DNA of 64,000 bases from Basidiobolus meristosporus CBS 931.73 (Eukaryota; Basidiobolomycota; Basidiobolomycetes; Basidiobolales; Basidiobolaceae). The stretch covers positions 22,654 to 86,653 of the forward strand of contig MCFE01000368.1 of assembly GCA_002104905.1 (NCBI GenBank), read 5' to 3'. The notes beneath the pieces were generated by a model. That model made no database searches and was not told the DNA's origin. It saw only the letters and a list, made by a program, of their open reading frames with translations. Below are positions 1 through 10,134 of the stretch, piece by piece (position 1 is the first letter of the stretch; every line of letters starts with the position of its first letter). The position numbers and the translations under genes were made by a program.

Positions 1-1669
1 AAAAGATGAAGTAAGGTCTAATATTCTCAACACACCAAGGAAGATGGAGTAGCAAATGGATACAGTACTGGCAGAGATCTACATGTTCAGCTTTAGGCTA
101 GTAGCTTGGCTGCTCAAATCCTGTCAAAAGCTCATTACACAAAAGCTGTAGATGCATCAAGTTAGCATTGGTGATCCACTTCTGGATGAATATTCCCAAA
201 ATGTCCACATAAAACTCCCAATGCTTCCAATGCACTCTTGATGGCAATGGCTTCAGAAGTCCACTGGGTTAAATACATATCCAGCTAATCCAGTCCTTTC
301 ACTTGCATTATTGCATATGCATATGAATGCTGATTGGAGCTCATGAGAATCACTTATGGTAGGGAATACTCTGTAGTATCTTGTCAAGTCTTTCAAATGT
401 CTCTGGTTTCTCAAAGGGCTGATTTAGCTTGATATTCCCCATGTACAACTTGGTCATCAGTAGATGGATATTGTTAGAAAGCAAATGCATTGCTTACAGT
501 GGAAAGGTTTTGCTCTGACCAATACCCTCTATCTCAAGTATCTCTGGTTTCCAATTAACTCCATGTTCTGGCAAGCAGCTTATTGCTTGCCAACTTTGCT
601 GAAATTGCATGCTGACTTATGTACATTTTCTCTGCAGAAAGATGATATTTTTAGTGTTGGTGCTTGGGTAATAATAATGTGTGTGAGTTATGAAGCAAGT
701 CCCCTGGGTCTCACACATTTGACATCAATACTATCTATTGTGCCCAGAAAAGCTGGCTATGTTCCTGATGGCTGGGGTATCTCCAATGCAGATAATAATA
801 TGCACTTTTCCATGACAGCCATTTACTGTAATCCCACTGGAAAGCCTACAAAACTCTTCCAGTTATGGATACAGGTATCTATCCAGGTTGGAGCATGATT
901 GAGGCTCAGATACTATTGAGACTACCATCAGATTTCTGCTCTGGTGGTGTATGATAGGCAGCAGATTTGGGCTGATGAGAATCAATGACCAGCAGTATTT
1001 GCTGGTAGTGTACTTGTTTAATGAGAATACATCAAGTGCCAAGGCAAAGGCATGGTCATACATACTTTCAAGGTAGCCCTTGCTTCTTAGCTATTTGTAG
1101 TGTTTGCCATTGATTAAATCTGAAATGTTTGCACACTATCAATACCAAGTGCAGTACTCTATAGCTTAACAGTATTTGTTGGACTACCTGAGCTTCTTTA
1201 GATGGAGTATTACTGGAAAATATCTGGAGTGTGAACAGTGTTTTTCCCCAATGGTGGTGGATATCTGAAAAGTTGCACACCTTGCAATGGGGGCATTTTC
1301 TGATGTGAATGCCATGCAACTGTTAGCAGATGCTGGTTTCAGGATGGTCTCTGGGTCCTATCTTGCTAGCCAAATGGTAGTTTTCCGTTTATACCATGTA
1401 TATGGTAAGTTGCATCCCTGGATGATTTTAGCAAGATGTAGTAGTAAATCCCCACAGCCCCCATTGCTGATACTAATGGAAATCTGCCACATCTCTAGTC
1501 ACAACATCATATTATTCACCAGTAGATGGATTACTGGGCTTGCTTGACTCCATATTGTATCCTTGGCATTTTTTCCACTGGTATTGCCTCATTGCATTAT
1601 GGCTTTTTTCTGGGCTCATGCAATGTACTGTTGTTAGGGAAGATAGCCTCAAAATCCATCCATGAGCTT
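1..1669 (-). pseudogene. Decayed tnp2-type (CACTA/EnSpm) transposase, copy A
   Basis: On the minus strand this carries scattered pieces of a tnp2-family transposase, the cut-and-paste enzyme of CACTA elements. The clearest block is at 1063-863, where ALDVFSLNK and the following LYP correspond to the block holding the first catalytic Asp (compare ALDGLSINK at 37004-36750). A CPHC zinc-binding pair lies near 1290. The plus-strand reading frames here (464-898, 1287-1547, 1526-1735) are shadows. Stops and frameshifts prevent any long frame. The window edge cuts the 3' end, and gypsy sequence begins at about 1670. The same arrangement recurs at 36346-38050 and 51796-54571, which is the main support for the call. 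Confidence 0.72.
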
Positions 1670-4079
1670 GTCCATATCTATTGTGCAGCTGATGTATTAA
1701 ATTCAGGCAAGCAACATGAGGGCAATAGGCAATAGGCTTTCCATCAACAATTTAGTAGAGTGCTTCATCCTGTACTACAAGTTTGCCAGACTCATTACAG
1801 ATTATCTTCTTGATATCTTCATTCACCTCATTGAAAATAACTTGCTCCTTCAAGTACATTGGTAATAAACTAGGCCAATCTGATTCATGCACTAAGCTGA
1901 GTTGTACAACTTGTTCCAGTCTTGATAAGGCATCAGCAACCATGTTATTTGTCACAAGGCCATAGAGAGTATCCAAATTCAGTTGCTGAATGTATTCACT
2001 CCATCTTGTCATTCTACTGGATATTAGACTTGTTCCATCATTCCAGCTGATCAGAGTCACCAATAGTGCCATAGCATGCCAGATGGTGCCTGATCATGCC
2101 ACAGAGTGCCAGATGGCACCATACAGTGCCAGTTTGGGATCAAAATTGACATGCATATGACCCTAAGATAGCAAATTAATAACAAAATATACAGCTCTTT
2201 CTGGCACTATGATCAATGGCACAATGAAGCAAGTCTATTACCATCCAAGTAAATATATACTTTAGTGAGCATGAACAGTCTTCACAGCACACCACACTCC
2301 TTCAATGTAGCAGCTCCAGGTCATCAAGCAGTGTATTATGGCAAGCATCTCCTTCTCAGGCACTGAATAGTTTTGTTCTGCCAAGTTCAGTTTCTTGGAT
2401 TCAAAAGCATCAGGTTAGTCCTTTCCTGCATGTTCTTGGCTCAGTACTCCACCAATTACATATTCTGAATCATCTGTGCACTGAGCAAAGTCTGATCTGA
2501 AGTCAGGTACTCTTAAGCTTGGCAGCTTAGCCAGTTCTCTCTTGAGCATCTGAAAGGCAGTCTCTCAGGCTATGTCCCACTTCAAGGTGTTGTCTTTGTT
2601 GAGGATATCAGTAAAAGGGGCTGCAATATTTGTAAAGGAATGGATAAGTTTTCAATCATAGGAAATCATTCCTAGGAATGATCTGGGTTCTGATATGCTG
2701 TGGGGCTGCTTCAGATTCTTGATGACTCAGCCTTCTTGGGATCCAAGGTCCCTCCTGAGCTAGTTACTATGTGTTCCTGGTATTTAATGTATTCCTTCAA
2801 GAATTCACACTTTGCAAGCTTGCCATGCAGCTTGTTCTTACTTAGCTTCTTCAAGATCTTTTCAATGTGCACCAAGTGGTCCTGATCTGTCTTGTAGCAT
2901 ATTAATATGCCATCTAGGTAAATTGCACCAACTTGTCTAAGTACTCCTTGAACATGGTTTGCATCAAGATGATGAATGTAGCAGAGGTATTGGTGAGGCC
3001 AAAACTGATGGCTAAACACTTGCAGTATCCATATCTGGTCCTAAATGCTGTCTTAGGGATGTTTCCTAGTTTCACACTAATCTGGTTGTATCCTGACATG
3101 ATATCTATCAAGCTGAATATAGTGGCTCTATTGAGTTGGCCCAAAAGCTTGTCATCCCAAGGTAAGGGGTACTTGTGCTTCATAGTAATTGAGTTGAGTA
3201 CTCCATAATCAATGCACATCCTGAGTGCTCCTTCTTTTTTTTTCACAATAAGTGTAGGTGCTCCTCAAGGTGACCTGCTTAGTATGATATATCCTTGCTC
3301 TAACAACTGATATATTTGTCTCTTAATCTCTTCCAACTCCAATAGACTCATTTTGTGAGGTTTCTTACTCACTGGAGGGCTATCTCTTATCTTAATGGTA
3401 TGATCCACATCTCTGACTGGTGGTAGGCATATATGTTCATCTCAAAACATATCCAAATATTCCTTAAAAAGAGTCTGTACCTTCTGGGGAATTGTGGCAA
3501 AGGCATCTTTCTGTAATACCACCAGGAGGAATATCTGGGTACCTTGGCTACGTGCTCTACAGAGCTGTGCCCTGATAAGATTACTTGTTTAATACATACT
3601 GAAAATGACCAAGTTAAAATTCAGTCAGACAGGTAATAGCACAGAGCACCTGTTGACCTTCTGGATCTCAATAGCATGGGTTATCCAATGATTAATGAGT
3701 TTTAACAAAATAACCAGGTTTTTCCAAGTACAAGGTCAAACTTGCAGCTCTCAAATATATGCCTATAGGTCTTCTTCTTAGTTATTGATATTCATTAGTA
3801 CTGGCTGAGTAATTTGGTTGAATATGTGAGTTTCCAATCAGCTGCTGAAACTGAAATTGATTTGGTGGGTTCCTGGTGGGTTCCAGCCTTTAAGGCAAAT
3901 TGCTCTGACATGTACTCATAGTAGTCATTATATGATGTTGCTGGCTGAGAATCTGCAGTAACTGTGGTTGCTGGACCAGGATTTGCTGCACAGCATTCTA
4001 CCACTCTTGATTTTCTGACATCTTGAGGGAGGCTTCTTTTTTCTTCAGGAGGGAGGTTTCTGGCTATTGCTACTACCAA
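1670..4079 (-). pseudogene. Decayed Ty3/gypsy internal region (gag remnant, RT, RNase H)
   Basis: Minus-strand gypsy polyprotein remnants in the expected order. 4085-3795 is the gag N-terminus joined by deletion to a protease-side segment (YMSEQFALKAG, also seen at 25540). 3246-2711 is reverse transcriptase, with MCIDYGVLNS and the catalytic loop reading YLDG instead of YLDD. About 2500-2330 and 2072-1752 are RNase H and its tail (ADALSRLEQ). It is closest to the minus-strand gypsy at 22065-27030. Stops and frameshifts are frequent and the Asp to Gly change would kill the polymerase. A 211-bp MITE sits inside at 2026-2236. The 3' end is lost at about 1670 against tnp2 sequence. Confidence 0.85.
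2026..2236. mobile_element. Harbinger-related MITE, 211 bp
   Basis: A short non-coding insertion in gypsy RNase H. It begins AGACTTGTTCCATC and ends AAGCAAGTCT, matching the ends of the Harbinger-type element at 47648-51059. It is flanked by ATT at 2023-2025 and 2237-2239. Gypsy homology resumes immediately outside these positions (compare 23840-23900). The interior is rich in degenerate copies of the motif GTGCCA, as are the subterminal regions of the larger element. It has no coding capacity, so mobilisation in trans is inferred. Confidence 0.8.
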
Positions 4080-4369
4080 TGTCACAGGTATTGATAAAAG
4101 AATTGTAGATGAATAGATAGTTAAGCTAGTATTGAGTTAACCAAAACCTGAACTGACCATTATTGAGGTTCTAGCAGCCCCATATATACATTTTGACAGA
4201 TCAGTTGTTAACTAATTGTATTTCCTAATGTAGGTTATGGCTGATGACTGATCTAATTGCATCATCATCACCAAATTAGATCATACTTGATGTATCTATT
4301 TCTGTCTGATATAGATCTGCTGATTCATCTGCTGACTAATAGATCTTAGTTTAAGATATAACCTCAACA
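4080..4369 (-). repeat. Gypsy LTR (5' LTR of the minus-strand copy)
   Basis: Begins TGTCACAGG at 4080 and ends near AACCTCAACA at 4369. It is clearly related to the gypsy LTRs at 22065-22431 and 26663-27030, sharing the segments around 4150-4300. It is shorter, about 290 bp against 367-368, with part of the distal half missing. On the minus strand the sequence after it (4079 downward) reads TTGGTAGTAGCAATAGCC, equivalent to the primer-binding site of the other copies. Its outer edge abuts the AT-rich island. Confidence 0.8.
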
Positions 4370-4590
4370 AAGAAACTTGTTTAACCAATGTCAGAACTAT
4401 ACCAACCCAATACATTAACTTGAGCAACTTAAACACTGATGTTGGTATGTACATGGATAATTTCTTGGCTGAATTATTAGATCTTTCTGAGTTTCCTTTG
4501 TTGAAACATGGCAAAGAGAAAGACCAAAAATTTATTGCCAAAGACAACAGAAAAACTATTATTGCTATGGCCAGAAAAATTATGGAATGA
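4370..4590 (+). pseudogene. 5'-truncated open frame, unknown protein (about 73 codons)
   Basis: An open frame from the LTR junction to a TGA at 4588-4590. The last 48 codons follow an ATG at 4447. The product is mixed-charge and soluble, with a stretch reading MDNFLAELLDLSEFPLLKHG and a basic tail ending MARKIME. I do not recognise it. The frame is open right up to the gypsy LTR, which suggests that insertion removed the 5' part of a longer gene. Base composition is AT-rich and unlike the flanking retroelements. The next frame (4625) follows after a 34-bp AT-rich gap, so the two may be one gene split by a frameshift or two neighbouring genes. Confidence 0.4.
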
Positions 4591-4624
4591 TTGTAATTAA
4601 AACTTTTTAAAAAATATTTTGTCT

Positions 4625-4849
4625 AGAATGGATTTGAAAAGGGATAGGTTACATTTAATATTGTTGAGATTAGAACTGTCAGTAAGAAATAATTTACATG
4701 AACCAACAATGGAGAAAGCATATGATTGTTTTTTGCAGATTGGGAAAGACAACATAAAAGAGTTAAGACTTTATGTACAAAAGGTTCACCCACAAGAGAT
4801 TAGACCAAAATTAATAAAGTATTACAAGTCAATATGCCAACTGTTGTAA
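4625..4849 (+). CDS. Small unknown ORF in AT-rich island (74 aa)
   Basis: Starts MDLKRDRLHLILLRLELS and ends with TAA at 4847-4849. It is highly basic, predicted helical, with no signal peptide or membrane segment. No family is recognised. I chose the ATG at 4625 because the earlier in-frame start at 4619 is not an ATG. It lies between a truncated frame (4370-4590) and a set of AT-rich tandem repeats (4868-5010), and the composition matches the rest of the island. It could be the 3' exon of the preceding frame rather than a separate gene. No homologous copy is visible elsewhere in the window. Confidence 0.35.
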   Translation, partial: RMDLKRDRLHLILLRLELSVRNNLHEPTMEKAYDCFLQIGKDNIKELRLYVQKVHPQEIRPKLIKYYKSICQLL

Positions 4850-4867
4850 AAATGCAAGAAGTATTTT

Positions 4868-5010
4868 TTTTAACCTGAAATTTAAGTATTGGTTTAAACC
4901 TTTTTTAAAAATCTTTTCTTTAACTTGAACTATAACTTTGGTTTAAGCCTTTTTAAAATACTTTCTTTAACTATAACTAACTTTGGTTTAAACCTTTTAC
5001 AAAACTTTTT
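4868..5010. repeat. Degenerate AT-rich tandem repeat, about 3 units
   Basis: Three imperfect units of roughly 45-60 bp each contain the core TTTGGTTTAAACCTTTT (or TTTAAGCC) preceded by CTTTAACTTGAACTATAA. The cores fall near 4893, 4943 and 4985. The core itself is partly palindromic (GGTTTAAACC). The repeats follow the stop of the small ORF and precede about 150 bp of T-rich sequence. Function is unknown. Confidence 0.65.
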
Positions 5011-5163
5011 TTTATTTCTAACAACTTCTGGTTTATTTTTTTATTCATACTGTTTTCACTCATATATTCTTAGCATTCTTATCTCAAAAACTTAGCTTAT
5101 TTTCTTTCACAAGTATATCACTCATATATCTTGTTTAGTTTTTGTACTTCTCCACATATCTCT

Positions 5164-5976
5164 TTAAATTACTCTCCTCCATGAGCCTATCCTACTCCTC
5201 TTGCTCATACCCATCATCAATATTCTTCTCAAAAATAACTTCCCTAGCCCAGTATTTGCTCTTGTCCCAGCTATTATTGCTATCTTTATCAAGTCATCTT
5301 TATCCTCCACTTTCAACAATTCTAAAACCTTTTCCAATGTTATAAACTTTATCTCTCCTTTGTTTATATCCACTATCACCGCCTTCACTGTACCATTTAA
5401 TATCACATCCAACTTATCCATGATATACCCCTTGTTATCATATTTTAAATCTGGCTCTGTTGTTAACATAAATTCATTTGGATATTTGTTGTAATGTATC
5501 TCTATACCGGATATTATTTCTGTTATCCCATATCTAATTTTTGACACAAAAATATCATATACATGCATTGCTTTGTTTACAGATAAAATATTAAACTTTA
5601 ACTGGTTCCCCGCATCATTCAACAGTTTCTTTAATGCTCTCTTAGATTTACCCCCACTCATTGCTTTTGGCAAAACTATTACAGTCTTACCATTCTCTTG
5701 GTGCATCTGGTCTATGTATCTTATACATCCTCCCTTAATATTCTCCAATCTGTTCTCCAACTCTTGCTTAGAACCCTTTAATATCTTAAATACCATTCTA
5801 ATCTTATCTGATATTGTCCCACATTTCTCCTCCAATTTCTTTATCTCCATCTCTATGAACTTTGTCAACACAAATTCCACAACCACAAAATACTTACTAA
5901 ATGGCTCTTCTTGAACAAAACATACTCCATAAGAAATGTTCTCAGATACAAATTTCTCAAACTCACTTGTCATCAT
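5164..5976 (-). CDS. Unknown 270-residue protein in AT-rich island
   Basis: An uninterrupted minus-strand frame from ATG at 5976 to a stop at 5164. It is a soluble, lysine- and isoleucine-rich protein with no signal peptide or membrane segment. Residues about 35-85 are predicted helical, perhaps coiled coil. A central block reads TVIVLPKAMSGGKSKRALKK. I do not recognise the family. Third codon positions are strongly A/T, unlike the retroelements around it. The last ~27 residues are basic and look out of frame. The alternative frame from about 5240 is acidic (EVIFEKNIDDGYEQEE) and then meets a stop, so a late frameshift is likely. It diverges from the plus-strand ORF at 6149. It could be a host orphan gene, a captured gene, an old viral insertion or the first gene of the LTR-C element; the sequence does not decide. 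Confidence 0.55.
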   Translation of the reverse strand: MMTSEFEKFVSENISYGVCFVQEEPFSKYFVVVEFVLTKFIEMEIKKLEEKCGTISDKIRMVFKILKGSKQELENRLENIKGGCIRYIDQMHQENGKTVIVLPKAMSGGKSKRALKKLLNDAGNQLKFNILSVNKAMHVYDIFVSKIRYGITEIISGIEIHYNKYPNEFMLTTEPDLKYDNKGYIMDKLDVILNGTVKAVIVDINKGEIKFITLEKVLELLKVEDKDDLIKIAIIAGTRANTGLGKLFLRRILMMGMSKRSRIGSWRRVI

Positions 5977-6148
5977 GTTTTTACTCTTGGCACAAATTTG
6001 TAATACACAAATATATATTTTCTGTTTGAGTTTTTTTTCTTTTCATTGTTGTTAAAAAATTATTTCTTTTTTTATCCAAAACTTTAAAGTGAGAGAGGGT
6101 CAATCTGGTTTATTATACTACGCAAACATTCTTTTTTCTCTGTATACT
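5977..6148. promoter_or_regulatory. AT-rich divergent intergenic region
   Basis: 172 bp between the divergent ATGs at 5976 (minus) and 6149 (plus). It is very AT-rich with T-runs at about 6030-6075. The placement makes it a candidate bidirectional promoter. No specific binding motif can be named. Confidence 0.3.
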
Positions 6149-6574
6149 ATGACTTCTTCCAAATTTTATTCTATTCAAGCTAACTATTCTCCTACTTTTA
6201 GACCTTCTGATGACCTGTTTTATGATTTTGTCAATGTTATCAGCAAAGGTACCAATGCAAGCGTTGGACTTATAAATGCCAGCATTCTTAAAGTTAAGAA
6301 GCGTGAAGGTTGTGTTGTCCGGAAAGATGGCAATATAGATAAAGTATGTGCTATGACTTCAAAAAACTCTGGTGTACCTATATCCCCCAAATCCAAACAT
6401 TCTAGACAGAACAAAACTATTCCTTTAGTTAGAAATAAAATCCCTGACAATGCTTTGGCATCACTAGCATCTGATGCAGCTGTGGTCAATGGTTACAAAG
6501 ACAGAGAAATTTCTTTACCTGTACAAGAACAAACCTGGGAAAAAATCAAATATAATAAAAGATACCTATTGTGA
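6149..6574 (+). CDS. Unknown 141-residue protein beside the LTR-C repeat
   Basis: A plus-strand frame from ATG at 6149 (MTSSKFYSIQANYSPTF) to TGA at 6572-6574. An upstream in-frame start at 6089 exists but is not needed. The product is basic and Ser/Lys-rich in the middle, with no membrane segment. No family is recognised. Its last 30 or so codons are homologous in the same frame to the minus strand at about 36046-35940, where the copy has two stops. That second copy lies inside an LTR-C repeat. So the 3' end of this frame overlaps, in antisense, the U5-like part of a mobile LTR. Either the LTR captured the gene end or the frame arose on the antisense strand of the LTR. Confidence 0.4.
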   Translation: MTSSKFYSIQANYSPTFRPSDDLFYDFVNVISKGTNASVGLINASILKVKKREGCVVRKDGNIDKVCAMTSKNSGVPISPKSKHSRQNKTIPLVRNKIPDNALASLASDAAVVNGYKDREISLPVQEQTWEKIKYNKRYLL

Positions 6575-7221
6575 GTATTCCTCACAAGTGGTGCCTTGAA
6601 TGTTTGTTGGCTGTCAGCACAGTTTCATGGGAGTGTCCTGTGGTCTGGGATTTGATGTTCAGGTAGCAACAGGTAGCAGTGATCACACTAATCAACAAGT
6701 CAGCTTATTGATAAAAGGAATGATTATTTATTGTTGAGGGATTGCCACCCTTTTATACTTTTCTCACTGGCAAAGTAATTACTAGTCATGGTGCTCCAAT
6801 GGTCAAATAGAAATATGAATGACATCACAATGAGCTAAGAATGTTCTAAGTAGGTGCTGGAAGGCTCTGAGAGAAACATCCCCCCAACCAATCTGGGATC
6901 AGTCTTCTGAAGCCTGTGTAACATAGGTATACCATATATGGTGTGACAATGGTAGGGATGGTGATGTGGTTTAGTCATGTGTCACAGGTACCAGTACAGG
7001 TACCTGACTAATATAAATGAACATACATCAAGTAAGCTTAAATAAAGTGAGGGATAACTTAGGAATAAGGAAAGCAGGTGTGATAGTCAGCCGGCTTATG
7101 ATATAGTACTGATTGAATAAGATAAATGGGGTAAAACTAATAAAAGGGTAGTAGAAAAATATGGTAGTAGAAATATGGGAATGAGTACATCTGTCAGTTG
7201 GTATCACTTTAACTCTACCAC
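6490..7221 (-). repeat. LTR-C long terminal repeat (copy 1)
   Basis: Read on the minus strand it begins TGTGGTAGAGTTAAAG at 7221, the TGTGGT start shared with the complete solo copies at 60110-60913 and 39356-40159. Shared landmarks are the AGCTCATTGTGATGTCAT block (about 6830), a TTATCAATAAGCTGACTT-type segment (about 6700) and AATAAT beside a short stem. It is inserted in a Harbinger transposase remnant that resumes at 7222. The distal boundary is uncertain because homology to the 35668-36345 copy runs on into the end of the 6149-6574 frame. Confidence 0.65.
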
Positions 7222-7906
7222 AATGGTAGATCATAACTGCCATGCATTATTCTCCTTTACTGAATTCTGGATGATCCACTGCCCAGAGTGCTGTGTCATG
7301 CCTACTTCAAGCAAATGGCCCACTAAGCCAGATGATTTACCCTCAATGACAGGCAGTGCTTGAAACTTAACTCAGTGTGCATTTTATTTGCCAGAATAAA
7401 GGTGCCACTGCCCTCTATATGGTCTGTAAATCCTGAATGTGAAGGTATCCAAGATCCCCCTGATATGGACTATGTTGCTGAGCAATCTGGGATATGAAAG
7501 TTTACTGGAGCTTTTGAGCCTAGTATTCCATGCTTGTTTGAAATCATTCACACTATCTGCAAGGTGGTTCTCCATTGATGTCAGCTGGGAATGAATGCTT
7601 CTTGGACTTTTGTTGCCATAGACCGTGTGATGAAACCTTGTAGGGCAATAGTTCTTGTAATAATAGAGAAGTTTAACAAGGGATCTCCCTGAGTATAATG
7701 GGGTTAATGGTCTAAGTACTTGGTATAGAGCTCCTCTAATGTGGCAAAAGAAAATCCAATGGTAGTGATGAGATTGATGATAATAGACCATTCAGAGGAG
7801 TAAGTCATACCAGGTTTGGTAGGTGATTGGAGAGATGTGGTTTGAGTTGATTTGGCAGACTCAGTATAATTTATCAGTTTTCCATGTATCATAATTGAAT
7901 CTCCAT
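7222..7906 (-). pseudogene. Harbinger-type DDE transposase fragment (copy 3)
   Basis: Minus-strand remnants match the intact transposase at 49992-50876 from near its N-terminus (7800, MTYSSEWS-like) to the LADLAYIG region (7225). Shared pieces include HGNKSPRS, SQLTSMENHLA and YRPYRGQWHLYSGK. The C-terminal third, including the catalytic Glu, is missing beyond the LTR-C insertion. The other end stops at about 7906 in the short intergenic region that precedes the transposase in the intact copy. There, copia sequence begins abruptly. Confidence 0.85.
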
Positions 7907-10134
7907 CAATGAGCCAATTGGTGAAAAATCAGCTTGTGTTAGGCCTAAATTGTCTAATTCCAATCAAATTGAGTATCTGTAAAAGTAGTTTATTTGGCAA
8001 ATAAGCTAGGCAATGTTGAAGGAGCTCTGGAGGTATTAACACCATCAAATTATTGACTATGGTGCCTTCATACATTTGTAGGCCCATGATAACATTGTCC
8101 TTTAGAGCCAAGAAATACTTGATGATATTTATTGATGACAGGACAAGATGTATGTAGGTGTACTTACTCAAGACAAAGTCTGAGGCTCTGGAGATGTTTA
8201 AGCACTTCAAAAACATGACCAAAACACCAACTGGGTGTAAATTGAAGGTGTCTTGAGTTTTACGTTTCAAAAAGGAATGTGACTTTATATCCATCCTTTA
8301 ATTATATTATAAAGTAACTAAATTTGGAACTCAGAATCCAAAGTTTATTTGCAACACTGCTTAAAGGAGCTTGCAAAATACTGCTCATCTACTTGTATAT
8401 TTCAGCAGACCACTATTCCACATACTCCACAGCAAAGTGGGGTTGCAGAACATGCACACAGAACAAAAGTAGAGATGGCAAGATCCATGCTACATATTAT
8501 AGGAATGGACCACAAGCTTTGGGCTGAATCTGCTGCTATCATGAAGTACTTCAAGAATAAATGCCTAACAGCAGTACTATATGACCCTACACCCTTTGAA
8601 GCATATAGAGGCAAGAACTAGTCCTCCTGCACTACAGCATCTTTGGCAGCAAGGTTTCTTATTACATCCCTGACAATGAGCACATAAAGTTAGGATCACA
8701 GAGTAGAAGCAGGATCTTTTTTGGGTATTGCGAATATTCTGATGGGTATAGAGTATATGATGGCAAAATTTGGAAGCTGATTACAAGCAGGGACACTGTA
8801 CTAGAGGAGAATGCAAATCAGGAAGCCACTGAAATCATTGGCCAGCTGCCTGATGATGTCATCAACATTAATGAAGAAAGTACATGTTATGGTCTACTGC
8901 TTGATTGTTTAAGATTAGTTTTTAGTCAAATCAATTAATTATATGCTTAGCCTATCAGTATATCAGTGTTATCTATCAAGTTAGTGGCATTAGTCAGCAA
9001 ATGATTCAGCAAATCCTTATCAGACAGGAATAGATATATTAAGTAGGATCTGATTGGGTGATGATGATGCATTCAAATGAGTCATCAGCCACAGCCAACT
9101 TTAGGAAATACAATTAGTCAGCAATTGATCTGGTAAAATGTAAATAAGAAGCTGCTGGAATCTCATTGAAATAAGTTCAAGTTTTAGTGAACACAATACT
9201 AACTAAACTCCCTATTTGTCTACAACTCTTATACCAAGACTTGTAACATATGTACCCAAGTCACCCAGACATGGAATACTATCTCCTGTTCCAGGTCAGA
9301 GCAAATTATCTCAGGTAGGTGATCTAACTGAAAACATGAAGCCCTTATCTTGCCTTATATACATTCAGAATCTTGAACAGGATATGCAAAGTCCATATGC
9401 TCTTATGTAGCAACTAGCCATGCAGAAGGAGTACCAATCACTGATCAGGGCAAAAACATGGGAACTTGTAGGTTCACCATTTGGGAGAAAGCCAATAGGA
9501 TTTATATGGGTTTACAAGATCAAGATAGCCTTATATGGCACTGTTGATACTTACAAAGGTAGATTGGTGGCTAAAGGCTATTCCCAGATCCAGGGAGAGG
9601 ACATTATGGAATCATTTGCCTGATTGGTCAAATTCAACTCCTTTAGGACAGTTCTAGCCCTGGCTGCTGAACATAGTCTAGATCTACACCAGATAAATAT
9701 TAAAGCAGCCTTTCAAAATGGAGCTCTAAAAGAAACTATAAATATAGAGCAGTCAGAGGGCTTTACTGATACAAAAGGCCACTACAAGGTGTGCAGACTT
9801 GGGAAACTGTTGTATGAGCTTAAGCAGTCACCCAGAGCATAGTATAGCAAGATTGAAACTTATTTGGATGAGATTGGATTCAATTGTAGCACTGATGATC
9901 ACAGTGAATATGTGAAACACCTCAAAAAGTATTCATCATCCTTATTCCTTATACAGACAACCTAATCATAGCTTCCAGTAACCAGGAGGAACTTGAACTG
10001 ACAAAATGAATGTTCTTCCACAAGTTTGAGAAGAAAGGTCTTGGAACAATGAGTAGCTTTCTTAGGATTGAAGTCAAACGTGATATACCTACTGAGAAAA
10101 GAGTGCCAAATTAGTATATGTACATCACGGACAT
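7907..10134 (+). pseudogene. Ty1/copia (copia-1) fragment: integrase to reverse transcriptase
   Basis: A plus-strand remnant starting in the GAG-pre-integrase region (SQLVKNQLVLGL), through the integrase core (FIDDRTRC near 8130; TPQQSGVAEHA at 8430-8465, containing the catalytic Glu) and the spacer, to reverse transcriptase (9420-9842, VYKIKIALYGTVD, LHQINIKAAFQNGAL), ending in decayed RT near 10134. About 85 bp at 8250-8335 does not match the integrase of the other copies and removes the SDNGGEY block. A solo gypsy LTR interrupts it at 8885-9248. Both ends of the element are gone. The minus-strand frames 7929-8294 and 8402-8614 are shadows. Confidence 0.85.
8885..9248 (+). repeat. Solo gypsy LTR, 364 bp
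   Basis: Starts TGTTATGGTCTACTGC and ends GACTTGTAACA, the LTR ends of the gypsy elements at 22065-27030 and 27486 read in the plus direction. It lies inside copia-1 spacer sequence. The flanking four bases are TACA (8881-8884) and TATG (9249-9252). The undamaged site in the sibling copia-1 reads GATACGTACC at about 11082, so the duplicated target was TACG and its CpG has decayed differently on the two sides. No internal gypsy sequence remains, which fits LTR-LTR recombination. Confidence 0.9.

Noticed and set aside
464-898. 144-codon plus-strand frame as a gene
   Set aside because: It is antisense to a tnp2 remnant. The same antisense pattern recurs at 52976-53308, and the minus strand carries the family motifs.
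4868-5010. CRISPR-like or telomere-like array
   Set aside because: There are only about three degenerate AT-rich units of variable length, with no spacers, in a eukaryotic transposon-rich setting.
7929-8294. 121-codon minus-strand frame as a gene
   Set aside because: It is the shadow of copia-1 integrase on the plus strand. The equivalent shadow appears at 17384-17611 opposite the minus-strand copia-1 integrase.
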